From: Arthrobacter sp. NicSoilB8
GTDB taxonomy: Bacteria; Actinomycetota; Actinomycetes; Actinomycetales; Micrococcaceae
Reading direction: 5' to 3'
Assembly (NCBI RefSeq): GCF_019977355.1
Contig: NZ_AP024655.1
Coordinates: 3,658,001-3,722,000 of the forward strand
DNA length: 64,000 bases
Every line of letters begins with the position of its first letter. Positions within the stretch are counted from its first letter, which is position 1. Positions 1 through 7,805 of the stretch are shown piece after piece. Made by a program: the position numbers and the translations under genes. The notes under the pieces are model-generated. The model made no database searches. It was not told the DNA's origin and saw only the letters and a list, made by a program, of their open reading frames with translations.

Positions 1-1383
1 GCCTTTCTTGCCCTGGAGTCCATCGATCGGGGCCAACTTAGATGGCTGCTTCTGGCCGGTCTGCTCACAGGCCTTGCACTTCTCACGAAACAGCTTCAGG
101 TCCTGCTGCTGCTGCCGTCCGTCGCAGCCGCGTACCTCTTGTACGCACGCGTCCCCGGGCCCAAGCGGTGTCTGCATCTTCTCGCCGCTCTCGGCACGGC
201 CGCGGTGGCAGGCGGCTGGTGGTTCTTGTTGGTTCAAATCACGGACCCGGCCCGGCGGCCGTTCATCGGCGGCTCCCGGCAGAACAGCGTCGTGGAACTC
301 ACCTTGGGCTATAACGGGCTCGACCGCCTGACCGGGGAAGACGCCAGCAGGACCACAGCGGCGGGCATCACGGGCGCGGCAGATCATCTCGATGCCGGCT
401 TCCAGCGTTTCCTCCAGCCACAGTTCTCCGGACAGAGCGGGTGGTTCCTCCCGTTGGCTGCGGCGGGTCTCTGCATCGGCCTCTGGTGCATTTTCCGGCG
501 CCGAGTACCCCGCGCCGCAAGTGCGCTCCTCCTGCTGTGCTGCGTGTGGTTCGCCTGCTCCGCTACCGTGCTCGCGTTCATGTCTGGAATCGTGCACCCC
601 TATTACGTCCTGACCGCCGTCCCGCCCATGTGTTGTCTGGCGGCTGTTGCCCTGGTGTATTTTCTGCATGGTCTCGCGGCCCCCCGCACGCGCTGGGCAG
701 CTGTTATCACGCTGACGGCGAGCATGGTCTTTGCCTACGTCACCGCAGCCCGCTCGACGGCGGATTTCCCGGGTTTGCCCTATGTCATGCTGATAATTTG
801 GGGCCTCGCGATCGCTGGGATCCTAATCCCGGCGCCAAGGCCCGCAGCCGCTCGGGCAACCGCGATGGTTCTGCTCGCCGCGTTGTTCCTCGGGCCGGCG
901 CTGTGGTCGCTGAACACCGTTCTGACTCCCCATATTGGGGCCGGAGTGGTTGCTGGGCCCAGCATCCTGGGCATGCGCACCGACGAGCGCAATCGGGCCT
1001 CTTCCGACACTCATCCGAGCTACTTGGCCGTCATGTACGGTGATCTACCATCGGCAGGCGTGCTGGAGCGATTGCGCGGCCAGCCGCCTGCCGCGACCTG
1101 GGCCGCTGCCGTCGTGGGCGCTGAGACAGCAGCCAACTATCAGCTCGAGTCCGGCCGTGCGGTGCTGCCGCTGGGCGGGTTCGACGGGACGGATCCGTTC
1201 CCTACTCTGGAAGAGTTCGAGGTCCTGGTCACGGAGGGACGGGTGCGCTCAGTGGTGATCCAGAATCTGCCGCCGCAGACTCTGGAGGGCCGCGGCGAGT
1301 CGGCCAGAATCGTCGAGTGGGTGCGGCAGCGATTCGTTGCCGAAGATGTCGACGGTGCTCAATACTTTCAACTCGCCAAATAG
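1..1383 (+). CDS. Glycosyltransferase family 39-type membrane mannosyltransferase (5' end outside window)
   Basis: The reading frame is open from base 1, so the start codon and N-terminal part lie upstream; 460 residues are visible and end at TAG 1381-1383. The visible part begins with hydrophobic helices of the type LLTGLALLTKQLQ, then carries RPFIGGS and ELTLGYNGLDRL, which are characteristic of the ArnT/PMT-like glycosyltransferase 39 group in actinobacteria. At least six further membrane segments follow, then a soluble C-terminal domain of about 130 residues. Family members transfer a sugar from a polyprenyl-phosphate donor at the outer membrane face. The catalytic first loop is not in the window, so activity cannot be judged. 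A hairpin follows the stop codon. Confidence is good for the family and low for donor and acceptor. Confidence 0.8.
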   Translation, partial: AFLALESIDRGQLRWLLLAGLLTGLALLTKQLQVLLLLPSVAAAYLLYARVPGPKRCLHLLAALGTAAVAGGWWFLLVQITDPARRPFIGGSRQNSVVELTLGYNGLDRLTGEDASRTTAAGITGAADHLDAGFQRFLQPQFSGQSGWFLPLAAAGLCIGLWCIFRRRVPRAASALLLLCCVWFACSATVLAFMSGIVHPYYVLTAVPPMCCLAAVALVYFLHGLAAPRTRWAAVITLTASMVFAYVTAARSTADFPGLPYVMLIIWGLAIAGILIPAPRPAAARATAMVLLAALFLGPALWSLNTVLTPHIGAGVVAGPSILGMRTDERNRASSDTHPSYLAVMYGDLPSAGVLERLRGQPPAATWAAAVVGAETAANYQLESGRAVLPLGGFDGTDPFPTLEEFEVLVTEGRVRSVVIQNLPPQTLEGRGESARIVEWVRQRFVAEDVDGAQYFQLAK

Positions 1384-1398
1384 GAGGACCCAAAACAG

Positions 1399-1436
1399 CG
1401 AAAGCCCGCCCCGCCGAGTGGCGGAACGGGCTTTCG
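1399..1436 (+). terminator. Intrinsic-type hairpin after the glycosyltransferase gene
   Basis: A 10-bp outer stem (1399-1408 with 1427-1436) and a 5-bp inner stem (1411-1415 with 1420-1424) are separated by a 2x2 internal loop. It starts 15 bases after the stop codon. The T-run is short (CTTTCG), so termination strength is uncertain. Confidence 0.65.
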
Positions 1437-1505
1437 TGCAAGCGACAAAGCGCTTGGAAGCGGGATTAGCGCTTGTGGACCCGAGCGCTAAAAAGCGCCG
1501 AGGGC

Positions 1506-1541
1506 CCCAACCGCCGGTCGCGCCAGCGGCCGACGGTTGGG
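1506..1541 (-). terminator. Terminator of the rplM-rpsI operon
   Basis: The arms CCCAACCG (1506-1513) and CGGTTGGG (1534-1541) continue inward with wobble pairs. On the minus strand the hairpin lies 11 bases after the rpsI stop and is followed about 12 bases later by a run of five T. Confidence 0.65.
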
Positions 1542-1552
1542 TAGGCGCATTT

Positions 1553-2062
1553 TTAGCGCTTGGAGTACTGCTGAGCCTTACGGGCCTTCTTGAGACCGGC
1601 CTTCTTGCGCTCGATGACACGAGCGTCGCGGCGCAGGTAACCGGCCTTCTTCAGGGTGGCGCGGTTGTTCTCGGTGTCGATCTCGTTCAGCGAACGGGCG
1701 ATGCCGAGGCGCAGGGCACCGGCCTGGCCGGAGATGCCGCCACCGTGAATACGGGCAATGACGTCATAGGCACCGTCAAGATCGAGGATCTTGAAGGGCT
1801 CGTTGACGTCCTGCTGGTGCAGCTTGTTCGGGAAGTAGTTCGCCAGCTCGCGGCCGTTGATGGTCCACTTGCCGGAGCCCGGCACAACGCGAACGCGTGC
1901 AACGGCTTCCTTGCGACGGCCAACTGCAGCGCCGGCAACGGTCAGTGCCGGGCGTTCCTTCTTCGGCGCTACTGCTTCCGCAGCACCGCTCTCCGAGGTG
2001 TAGCTGGTCAGGTTTTCCTCAGCCTCAACGGCTTCGGTGGTCAGTTCTTCGTTCTGAGCCAC
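1553..2062 (-). CDS. rpsI: 30S ribosomal protein S9
   Basis: The protein has 169 residues and starts at GTG 2062, four bases after an AAGGAG ribosome-binding site. About 45 acidic, probably disordered residues precede the S9 core, which begins near [10 protein letters not shown] and ends in the invariant basic tail YSKR that reaches the P-site tRNA in known ribosomes. It lies 36 bases after rplM in the conserved L13-S9 pair and is very probably cotranscribed with it. The N-terminal extension is longer than in E. coli S9 (130 residues), as is usual in Micrococcaceae. Confidence 0.97.
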   Translation of the reverse strand: MAQNEELTTEAVEAEENLTSYTSESGAAEAVAPKKERPALTVAGAAVGRRKEAVARVRVVPGSGKWTINGRELANYFPNKLHQQDVNEPFKILDLDGAYDVIARIHGGGISGQAGALRLGIARSLNEIDTENNRATLKKAGYLRRDARVIERKKAGLKKARKAQQYSKR

Positions 2063-2098
2063 GATTCTCCTTGATAAAAAGTTGGTTGGTGGCCAGGA

Positions 2099-2542
2099 CT
2101 ACTGGGCGACCTGGGTGATTTCGAAAGTCTTGGGCTGCTGGGCGGCGTGGGGGTGCTCTGCACCGCGGTACACCTTCAGCTTGCCCAGCTGCTGTGCAGC
2201 AAGGGAGTTCTTCGGGAGCATGCCCTTGATGGCCTTTTCCACGGCGCGAACCGGGTTGGACTCAAGCAGCTCAGCGTAGTTGACGGAGGTCAGGCCGCCC
2301 GGGTAACCGGAGTGGCGGTATGCGCGCTTCTGCTCCAGCTTGGCGCCGGTGAGGGCAACCTTTTCAGCGTTGATGATGATGACGAAGTCGCCCATGTCCA
2401 TGTGGGACGCAAAGGTGGCCTTGTGCTTGCCGCGCAGCAGGATTGCGGTCTGGCTGGCGAGACGACCAAGGACAACGTCGGTGGCGTCAATGACGTGCCA
2501 CTGGCGGTTGATATCGCCGGGCTTCGGGGTGTACGTACGCAC
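2099..2542 (-). CDS. rplM: 50S ribosomal protein L13
   Basis: The 147-residue protein begins [10 protein letters not shown], followed by the L13 signature W-x-V-I-D-A and VLGRLAS. L13 is an early-assembly large-subunit protein. The start is GTG 2542; only a weak GAGG lies upstream. It is the first gene of a two-gene operon with rpsI, and its promoter must lie in 2543-2859. Confidence 0.97.
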   Translation of the reverse strand: MRTYTPKPGDINRQWHVIDATDVVLGRLASQTAILLRGKHKATFASHMDMGDFVIIINAEKVALTGAKLEQKRAYRHSGYPGGLTSVNYAELLESNPVRAVEKAIKGMLPKNSLAAQQLGKLKVYRGAEHPHAAQQPKTFEITQVAQ

Positions 2543-2859
2543 GGTGTTTGCCTCGTTCTTGTTCTGGCGTTCTTGTTTTAGGCGTCACTCTTACGGTGCA
2601 CCTACTATCTATGCGCTACCGGAACAGAGGTGAGGGCTCTATGTAACCAGTCATCCTGAGGTCTCGAATGTGCACGTTGAGTAGTTATCCTGCAACCGGA
2701 TTCTCAAGCGGGCACGCACCATCGAGATAGGACACGCACAACGACTACCAAGAATAGCCGACCACGGCCTCTTGGGTCAAAATGGGGTGTCCGATGCTCC
2801 TGCGTGCCTTCTCTTGTGCATGCTGTCCCGTGCCGGCCCGTCGCATCCTTGGAGGAACC
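2543..2859. promoter_or_regulatory. Divergent intergenic region between rplM and the prepilin peptidase gene
   Basis: This 317-bp stretch holds no gene. It must contain the rplM promoter on the minus strand and the start of the pilus transcript on the plus strand. On the minus strand TTGCAG (2693-2688), then 17 bases, then CACATT is a possible but poor promoter match. Two near-identical 10-mers, AGTCATCCTG (2649-2658) and AGTTATCCTG (2683-2692), lie 34 bp apart; their role is unknown. Confidence 0.35.
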
Positions 2860-3561
2860 GTGTCCGCTCCCGCCGCTTCCGGCACCGTCTCACTGCTGTT
2901 CGCGCAGCCGGCCGGCTCGTCATCCGAGGCCCTCCTGATTGCCGGCGTCGGCCTCGCCGGGGCATGCCTGTCTGTGCTGGCCGAAGTCCTCATCCGGCGA
3001 GCGCTCCCCCGCCTCGGCGATTCCCCCACAGGACGGGCTCGAATTACGACGGCGGCGGCCACCTTCGCGCTGTCCGCCCTGCTGGCCTGGCGCTTCGGGC
3101 CGTCACCCGAACTTCCCGCTTATGTCCTGCTGGCGGTGGCCGGCGTGCAGCTGGCGCGGATCGACCTGCTGCACCACTTGCTGCCAAATCGGATGGTCTT
3201 GCCCCTGCTCGGTGCCGGGCTAGTGCTGTTGGCTGCCGCCGCGGGAGTGTCGGGCGAAGCGGGAAATCTGTTGCGGGGGGTCGCCGGCGGTTTAATACTC
3301 TTCATTTCCTACCTGATTTTGGCTTTGACCAGCCGAAATGGTCTCGGAATGGGGGATGTGAAGCTTGCGGCACCACTGGGCCTGTACTTGGGCTACCTAG
3401 GCTGGTCCCACTTGTTCTACGGCGGAGCCCTGGGGTTCGTCGCAGGCGGGGTTGCCTCGCTGATCGTTGTGCTGAAAAACCGCGGAAACAAGCCAAAGGA
3501 AGTCGCCTACGGGCCCTCGATGCTGGCGGCGGCCCTGGCCGTCATCGCGCTATTTCCTTAG
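2860..3561 (+). CDS. A24-type prepilin peptidase (TadV/CpaA class)
   Basis: The GTG at 2860 is chosen because GGAGG (2851-2855) lies four bases before it; an upstream in-frame ATG at 2782 has no such site and would add a non-membrane Cys-rich leader. The 233-residue protein has about seven hydrophobic segments. Both catalytic aspartates of A24 aspartyl peptidases are visible: Asp102 in ARIDLLHHLLPNR and Asp166 in GMGDVKLAAPLG (the GxGD motif). The family cleaves the short leader of Flp prepilins and TadE/F pseudopilins just before the hydrophobic helix. It stands first in front of two Tad loci and is the only such peptidase in the window, so it probably serves both. Confidence 0.9.
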   Translation: MSAPAASGTVSLLFAQPAGSSSEALLIAGVGLAGACLSVLAEVLIRRALPRLGDSPTGRARITTAAATFALSALLAWRFGPSPELPAYVLLAVAGVQLARIDLLHHLLPNRMVLPLLGAGLVLLAAAAGVSGEAGNLLRGVAGGLILFISYLILALTSRNGLGMGDVKLAAPLGLYLGYLGWSHLFYGGALGFVAGGVASLIVVLKNRGNKPKEVAYGPSMLAAALAVIALFP

Positions 3562-3831
3562 GTAGCAGCTACCCGTCCACGTGCGGGGATTAAGCAAGAC
3601 GGCTGACCAAACCAAGTAGTCAGCCACAACCGCTACTTGGAAACTGAGTACACCTCCCATTCCTTGGTAGGTGGTGCGCGGATTTCCCTTCCAAAAGTCG
3701 AGTATCGAACCTCATTGCCGTGCCGTTTGCGCCCGTGCAAATGTTGTCCCAACGAACCTCCAGCAAATAGGTAATCGGGGATTTACTGGAATTCGTTTCA
3801 TATTCAAAACTCTGGAAAAGGAAAAAATAAA
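3562..3831 (+). promoter_or_regulatory. Leader of the first Tad locus with possible pseudoknot
   Basis: This is a 270-bp gap between the peptidase stop and the first flp. GGCTGAC (3601-3607) pairs with GTCAGCC (3619-3625), and CCAAGTA (3612-3618) pairs with TACTTGG (3634-3640). The interleaved order with a 4-base first loop and 8-base last loop fits an H-type pseudoknot; read separately, the two stems are alternatives. A dyad TTTGC-N6-GCAAA lies at 3726-3741. The ribosome-binding site of flp is AAAAGG at 3816-3821. No convincing promoter could be placed. Confidence 0.4.
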
Positions 3832-4023
3832 ATGACTGGTCTCATGGTCTCAATGCTCGCCTTCATCGCCGGCGCCAAGGATCGTCTCTCTTCCGAGAAG
3901 GGCGCAACGGCCGTTGAATACGGACTGCTCGTGGCGCTCATCGCAGCCGTAATCATCGGCGTCGTCGTAACGCTCGGTACCCAGATCAACACCGCGTTCA
4001 CCACTATCTCGGGCAAGCTCTAA
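3832..4023 (+). CDS. flp: Flp-type pilin, locus 1 copy A
   Basis: The 63-residue prepilin has a short N-terminal leader ending EKG, then ATAVEYGLLVALIAAVI, the Flp signature with Glu5 of the mature protein and a single transmembrane helix. The peptidase is expected to cut after the Gly before ATAVEY. The C-terminal part is only about 17 residues, so the pilus would consist almost entirely of helix bundles, as in other Flp pili. It is followed directly by a terminator-like hairpin, which suggests that the pilin is made in excess over the assembly proteins. Confidence 0.93.
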   Translation: MTGLMVSMLAFIAGAKDRLSSEKGATAVEYGLLVALIAAVIIGVVVTLGTQINTAFTTISGKL

Positions 4024-4035
4024 CGACACTTACAG

Positions 4036-4106
4036 AAAAGCCCAGGGCGGGGGCGGCGGTAGTTCGGGCATAAGCTCCGCTGCCACCGCTCCGGCCCTGG
4101 GTTTTT
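4036..4106 (+). terminator. Terminator or attenuator after the first pilin of locus 1
   Basis: The outer arms 4036-4048 and 4094-4106 pair over 13 bp with one G-T pair, and five T residues end the right arm. The GC-rich interior can form a second imperfect stem. It lies 13 bases after the flp stop, so only a fraction of transcripts should continue into the rest of the locus. Confidence 0.7.
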
Positions 4107-4148
4107 CGCTTTTCAAGGTAGTGCAAGGTCTCAAGTGTTGGAGGGGTT

Positions 4149-4352
4149 GTGAAAGGTCTCAGTAGATGTAACTTGGCCCTGCGGCGGACGGCGGGAGCCG
4201 GCCGGTGGGGGAAACTTTCAAACGAGGCGGGAGCGACGGCGGTCGAATATGGCCTCTTGGTGGCACTCATCGCCGCAGTGATCATAGGCATTGTCGCGAC
4301 TCTTGGAGGTCAGCTGGTTCCTGGCTTTCAAACTGTGATCGACGGTCTCTGA
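4149..4352 (+). CDS. flp: Flp-type pilin, locus 1 copy B
   Basis: This 67-residue prepilin starts at GTG 4149, two bases after GGAGGGG. The leader of about 28 residues is longer and more basic than in copy A. The mature part starts at ATAVEYGLLVALIAAVI after EAG, matching the Flp cleavage site. The helix is almost identical to copy A while the leader and C-terminus (QLVPGFQTVIDGL) differ. It lies after the attenuator and its TGA overlaps the next ATG, so it is probably expressed with the assembly genes and could be a minor pilin. Confidence 0.9.
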   Translation: MKGLSRCNLALRRTAGAGRWGKLSNEAGATAVEYGLLVALIAAVIIGIVATLGGQLVPGFQTVIDGL

Positions 4353-4795
4353 TGACGGCCCGGCGTCGGGCGGCCGGACGCCCCGGACCCGAAAGGGAAA
4401 GGGGCGCGGTCGCAGTTGAGTTCGCGTTGGTTCTGCCGATCTTCCTCGTTCTCGTCCTGGGAATCGTCGAATTCAGCAGGGCGTACAACATCCAGGTGTC
4501 TCTCTCAGAGGCTGCCCGGGAGACCGCACGGTATACGGCGATTCACTACGCCGACTCCGGCTTCAGCACGGCTACCGCCCAGGGTGTGGGCGTCAGTGCT
4601 GCACCGACTGCCGGCCTGGCGCCCGGGAACATCAGCATCTCCTACTCCGGCGGCGGCGCTTGCGCCGCGGGCGACAGCGTCATAGTCACCGTGAATCTGA
4701 CCACGCCCTACATGACGGGATTTCCTGCGCTCATCCCGGGCATGCCAGCCAGCCTCAACGTCTCCAGTAAAGGTGTAATGCGATGCGGCGGCTAA
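4352..4795 (+). CDS. tadE: TadE-like pseudopilin, locus 1
   Basis: The start at ATG 4352 overlaps the flp stop (ATGA), indicating translational coupling; the frame is open further upstream but without reason to start earlier. The 147-residue protein has a basic N-terminus, then RGAVAVEFALVLPIFLVLVLGIVEF, the TadE motif with conserved Glu and one membrane helix, then a secreted domain with two cysteines (GACAAG and MRCGG). TadE-type pseudopilins are processed by the prepilin peptidase and are needed for Flp fibre assembly. Confidence 0.88.
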   Translation: MTARRRAAGRPGPERERGAVAVEFALVLPIFLVLVLGIVEFSRAYNIQVSLSEAARETARYTAIHYADSGFSTATAQGVGVSAAPTAGLAPGNISISYSGGGACAAGDSVIVTVNLTTPYMTGFPALIPGMPASLNVSSKGVMRCGG

Positions 4796-5817
4796 AGCAC
4801 GATGATCCCGAACGCGGTGTCATCGCACCCCTGACCGCGATCCTTATGGTGGCGATGCTTGGAATGGCGGCATTCGCAGTTGATGTCGCAACAATGTACT
4901 CCGAACACTCCCAGCTGCAGAACGGTGCGGACTCCGCTGCCTTGGCCATTGCAGAATCCTGCGCCAAAACGCCGACCGCCGCATCTTGTACCGCGCCTAT
5001 GTCCTACGCAACGGGATTTGCAAATGGCAACGCCCTGGACGGGCATACCAACGTACTCAGTGCCGCGGTTAGTGCCGGCACGGTGAACGTCACAACCCAG
5101 GCCCAGGATTCCTCGGGAAACAATCATTTCTCGCTCGTTTTTGCACGTGTACTGGGCATCCAGGTCACCGACATCCAAGCCTCGGCTGAGGCGACGTTTG
5201 GTGGTTACTCCCGAGGCAATGTGCTTCCGCTTTCGTTCTCCCACTGCGAGTCGGATCCCGGCTTTACAAAGGGTCTGCAGTTTTTCCCGGAACACGGTAA
5301 TGCGCTAGCAGACGATCCTGATTATGAATGCATCACGACTTCCTCATCGGGGCTCGAAGTTCCCGGCGGATTCGGCTGGCTGGATCATGACCCGGGGGTC
5401 TGCAATGTGACCGTGGACATCCTCAATCCGTGGGTGGGAACCAATACCGGCCAAAACTATGACAGCGACTGCGCCAGCACCCTGAACAAATGGGGGGCCA
5501 TCCTGGCCGATCCTTCGAAAACCGTGGACATACTCGTACCGATTTTTGACGACGTCCGCGGCACTGGAGCCGGCGCGGAATTCCACATTGAGGCCTTCGC
5601 CCAAATATCCCTGCGGGGATGGAATTTGAAAGGTGGCAGTTCGCTGCCCGGGGACTTCATGACTGCGGAGGCAACCACGCTGTCCAAGTCACTGAAGCTC
5701 AAGAACAGCGACAACGGAATTTTTGGACGCTTTATCAAGAAGGTCACCCTGGCCGAAGCAGCAACCATGGGCGGCCCCACTACCTACGGAGCGCTGGGGG
5801 TCCAACTCTCCAAGTAG
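4783..5817 (+). CDS. tadG: TadG-like protein (Tad-domain secreted protein), locus 1
   Basis: This 344-residue protein overlaps tadE by 13 bases. It begins with ERGVIAPLTAILMVAMLGMAAFAVDVATMY and QLQNGADSAALA, the N-terminal Tad domain of TadG-like proteins, with one membrane helix at about 13-35. The rest is exported and contains about eight cysteines and conserved blocks such as VPGGFGWL that recur in the second locus copy. There is no von Willebrand A domain, unlike long TadG proteins. It is probably a minor pilus or surface component. Confidence 0.82.
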   Translation: MRRLKHDDPERGVIAPLTAILMVAMLGMAAFAVDVATMYSEHSQLQNGADSAALAIAESCAKTPTAASCTAPMSYATGFANGNALDGHTNVLSAAVSAGTVNVTTQAQDSSGNNHFSLVFARVLGIQVTDIQASAEATFGGYSRGNVLPLSFSHCESDPGFTKGLQFFPEHGNALADDPDYECITTSSSGLEVPGGFGWLDHDPGVCNVTVDILNPWVGTNTGQNYDSDCASTLNKWGAILADPSKTVDILVPIFDDVRGTGAGAEFHIEAFAQISLRGWNLKGGSSLPGDFMTAEATTLSKSLKLKNSDNGIFGRFIKKVTLAEAATMGGPTTYGALGVQLSK

Positions 5818-5865
5818 CAACGACCACGAAAAACGAGTTCTATTCGGCAAAAGGAGAAAGTCACA

Positions 5866-6615
5866 GTGAAAACTCGCCTACTGGGAGGCATCGTCGCACT
5901 TGTGCTGGCAATTGTTGGCACTCTGCTATTGGTCTCATATGTTCAAGCATCAGAAGCCAGGGCCCAACAGGACCTGCAGCCCGTCGAGGTACTGGTGGTT
6001 CAGGAGCAGATCCCGAGGGGATCCGACGTTGACAAGATCAAATCCGCCGTCAAACTGACATCGCTTCCGGCAGCTTCCGTTCCCAACGGAGCCCTCAAGA
6101 GCCTCGACGGACTCAATGGCAAGGTCGCCGGTGTTGAGCTGCTGCCCGGAGAGCCCCTGCTGGGTGCCCGGCTGGCCGACCCTGAGAGCCTCTCAGCGCC
6201 AGGCTCCGTCCCTGTTCCCAACGGGATGCAGGAAATCTCAGTGCAGCTGGAGGCTCAGCGGGTGGTCGGCGGACGCATCGCTGCCGGCGACACCGTGGGC
6301 ATCGTCGTCCTCTTCGACAAGGGCGCACTGAAGGACTCTCCCGACGTCGAAACCGGTCAGGAAGTCTTCCACAAGGTCCTGGTGACCAGTGTTCAGCGGT
6401 CGACGGCAAAGGCATCAACCGCCAGCGACCCGGCTACGCAGGCGAACACGGAGCTGCCTACGGGACAGCTGATCGTCACGTTTGCCCGCAACGACGCTGA
6501 TTCCGCGAAAATCGCCTTCGGCGCACACTTTGGGAGCCTGTGGCTCACCAAGGAGCCCTCCACCGCCACCGAGGGCGCACCCGTCGTGGTCAAGAAGCCG
6601 GAACTATACCGATGA
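5866..6615 (+). CDS. cpaB: CpaB/RcpC-like pilus assembly protein, locus 1
   Basis: The GTG start at 5866 follows AAAAGGAGAAAG. The 249 residues comprise one N-terminal membrane helix (about 5-27) and an external SAF-type domain (PVEVLVVQEQIPRGSDV, LLPGEPLL) followed by the RcpC/CpaB region with EISVQLEAQRVVGGRIAAGD. In Gram-negative systems CpaB supports the secretin; no secretin is present here or expected in a Gram-positive, so the protein may instead contact the cell wall or the platform. The stop overlaps the next start (ATGA). Confidence 0.85.
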   Translation: MKTRLLGGIVALVLAIVGTLLLVSYVQASEARAQQDLQPVEVLVVQEQIPRGSDVDKIKSAVKLTSLPAASVPNGALKSLDGLNGKVAGVELLPGEPLLGARLADPESLSAPGSVPVPNGMQEISVQLEAQRVVGGRIAAGDTVGIVVLFDKGALKDSPDVETGQEVFHKVLVTSVQRSTAKASTASDPATQANTELPTGQLIVTFARNDADSAKIAFGAHFGSLWLTKEPSTATEGAPVVVKKPELYR

Positions 6616-7805
6616 GCCGCTTCGTACTGATCACTTCAGATCCAGGGTTTGAACGGCGCGTGAGGCAGGCAGCCTCAGGATTGCATGGCACGTTCCACGC
6701 GATCGTGGCTGACAACCTCCCCCAAGGTCCCGATGACCTGCTGCGGGTCCTGAGCGGCGACCCGGCGGAAGTCATTCTGCTCGGCCCCGGTTTGCAGACA
6801 GAGGACTCCATCCGGCTGGCCAGTCTCTTCGATCTCCAATATCCGGAAATAAGCGTTGTCCTGGTTACCGAAAGTGAGGAGGGCGTCGCCCTCCCCGCAA
6901 TGCGGGCCGGCATCAGGGATTTGCTCCAGCCGGATTCGGACGTTGACACCATCCGCTCGTTGCTGGAACGGGCAAGTCTTGCAGCAGCCGGCAGGCGCCG
7001 TGGACTGGGAAACTCCGTGGAAGGACAGGCCAGAAGCGGCCGGATCATCGCGGTCATGTCGCCCAAGGGCGGGGTCGGCAAGACAACGGTCACCACCAAC
7101 CTCGCCGTAGGTCTGGGCAAGGAGGCCCCCATGGGCGTCGTGGTGGTCGACCTCGACCTCCAATTCGGCGACGTTGCTTCGGGGCTCATGCTGGAACCGG
7201 AGCGGACGCTGGCCGATGCCGTCGTCGGTGCGGCCGTGCTGGACAGCGTTGTGCTGAAGTCCTATTTGACGCTGCATCCCTCAGGCATCTACGCCCTCTG
7301 CGCCCCGCTGCGCCCCACTGATGCGGACCAGATATCGGGCGAGCAGGTCGGACGCCTCCTGAGCCAGCTGGCCAACGAATTCAAGTACGTAGTGGTCGAT
7401 ACAGCACCTGGTCTGGGCGAGCATGTCCTGGCCACGCTGGAAATGGCTACCGATGCTGTCTGGGTGTGCGGCATGGACATTCCCAGCATCCGCGGGCTTC
7501 GAACTGGATTCGGCATCCTCGCGGAACTCGACCTCGTACCCGAAAACCGCCACGTCGTGCTCAATTTCGCGGATCGACGTACCGGGCTGACGCTGCAAGA
7601 CGTTGAGGCCACGATCGGTTGTCCCGTGGATGTGGTGCTGCCGCGATCCCGCGCCGTGCCATTTTCGACCAACAAAGGCGCTCCGCTACTCCAAGACGGC
7701 ACTAGGGATTCGGTGACCAAGGGCCTCCGCCAGCTTGTGGAACGGTTCAGCGCCAACTGGGAGTCTCGCCCCCACAAGAAACTTCACAGAAGGGCAGTAG
7801 TCTAA
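6612..7805 (+). CDS. cpaE: CpaE/TadZ-like MinD-family ATPase, locus 1
   Basis: The start at ATG 6612 overlaps cpaB by four bases. The 397-residue protein has an N-terminal receiver-like domain (about 1-125) in which the position of the phospho-aspartate at the end of the third strand reads VILLGPG, so it cannot be phosphorylated in the usual way. A MinD/ParA ATPase domain follows with deviant Walker A KGGVGKTT at 152-159 and VVVDLDLQFGD after it. CpaE/TadZ proteins localise the pilus apparatus, often at a pole. The stop shares one base with the next start. Confidence 0.9.
   Translation: MSRFVLITSDPGFERRVRQAASGLHGTFHAIVADNLPQGPDDLLRVLSGDPAEVILLGPGLQTEDSIRLASLFDLQYPEISVVLVTESEEGVALPAMRAGIRDLLQPDSDVDTIRSLLERASLAAAGRRRGLGNSVEGQARSGRIIAVMSPKGGVGKTTVTTNLAVGLGKEAPMGVVVVDLDLQFGDVASGLMLEPERTLADAVVGAAVLDSVVLKSYLTLHPSGIYALCAPLRPTDADQISGEQVGRLLSQLANEFKYVVVDTAPGLGEHVLATLEMATDAVWVCGMDIPSIRGLRTGFGILAELDLVPENRHVVLNFADRRTGLTLQDVEATIGCPVDVVLPRSRAVPFSTNKGAPLLQDGTRDSVTKGLRQLVERFSANWESRPHKKLHRRAVV

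Noticed and set aside
1448..1560. Four AGCGCT palindromes downstream of rpsI
   Set aside because: Spacing is irregular (19, 16 and 71 bases) and one is part of the rpsI stop region; probably local composition around the terminator.
3726..3741. TTTGC-N6-GCAAA dyad as an operator
   Set aside because: A 5-bp dyad is expected by chance in a 270-bp region and no second copy was seen.
3562..3831. c-di-GMP riboswitch before the pilin genes
   Set aside because: The conserved c-di-GMP-I core sequences are not present; only the unassigned pseudoknot remains.
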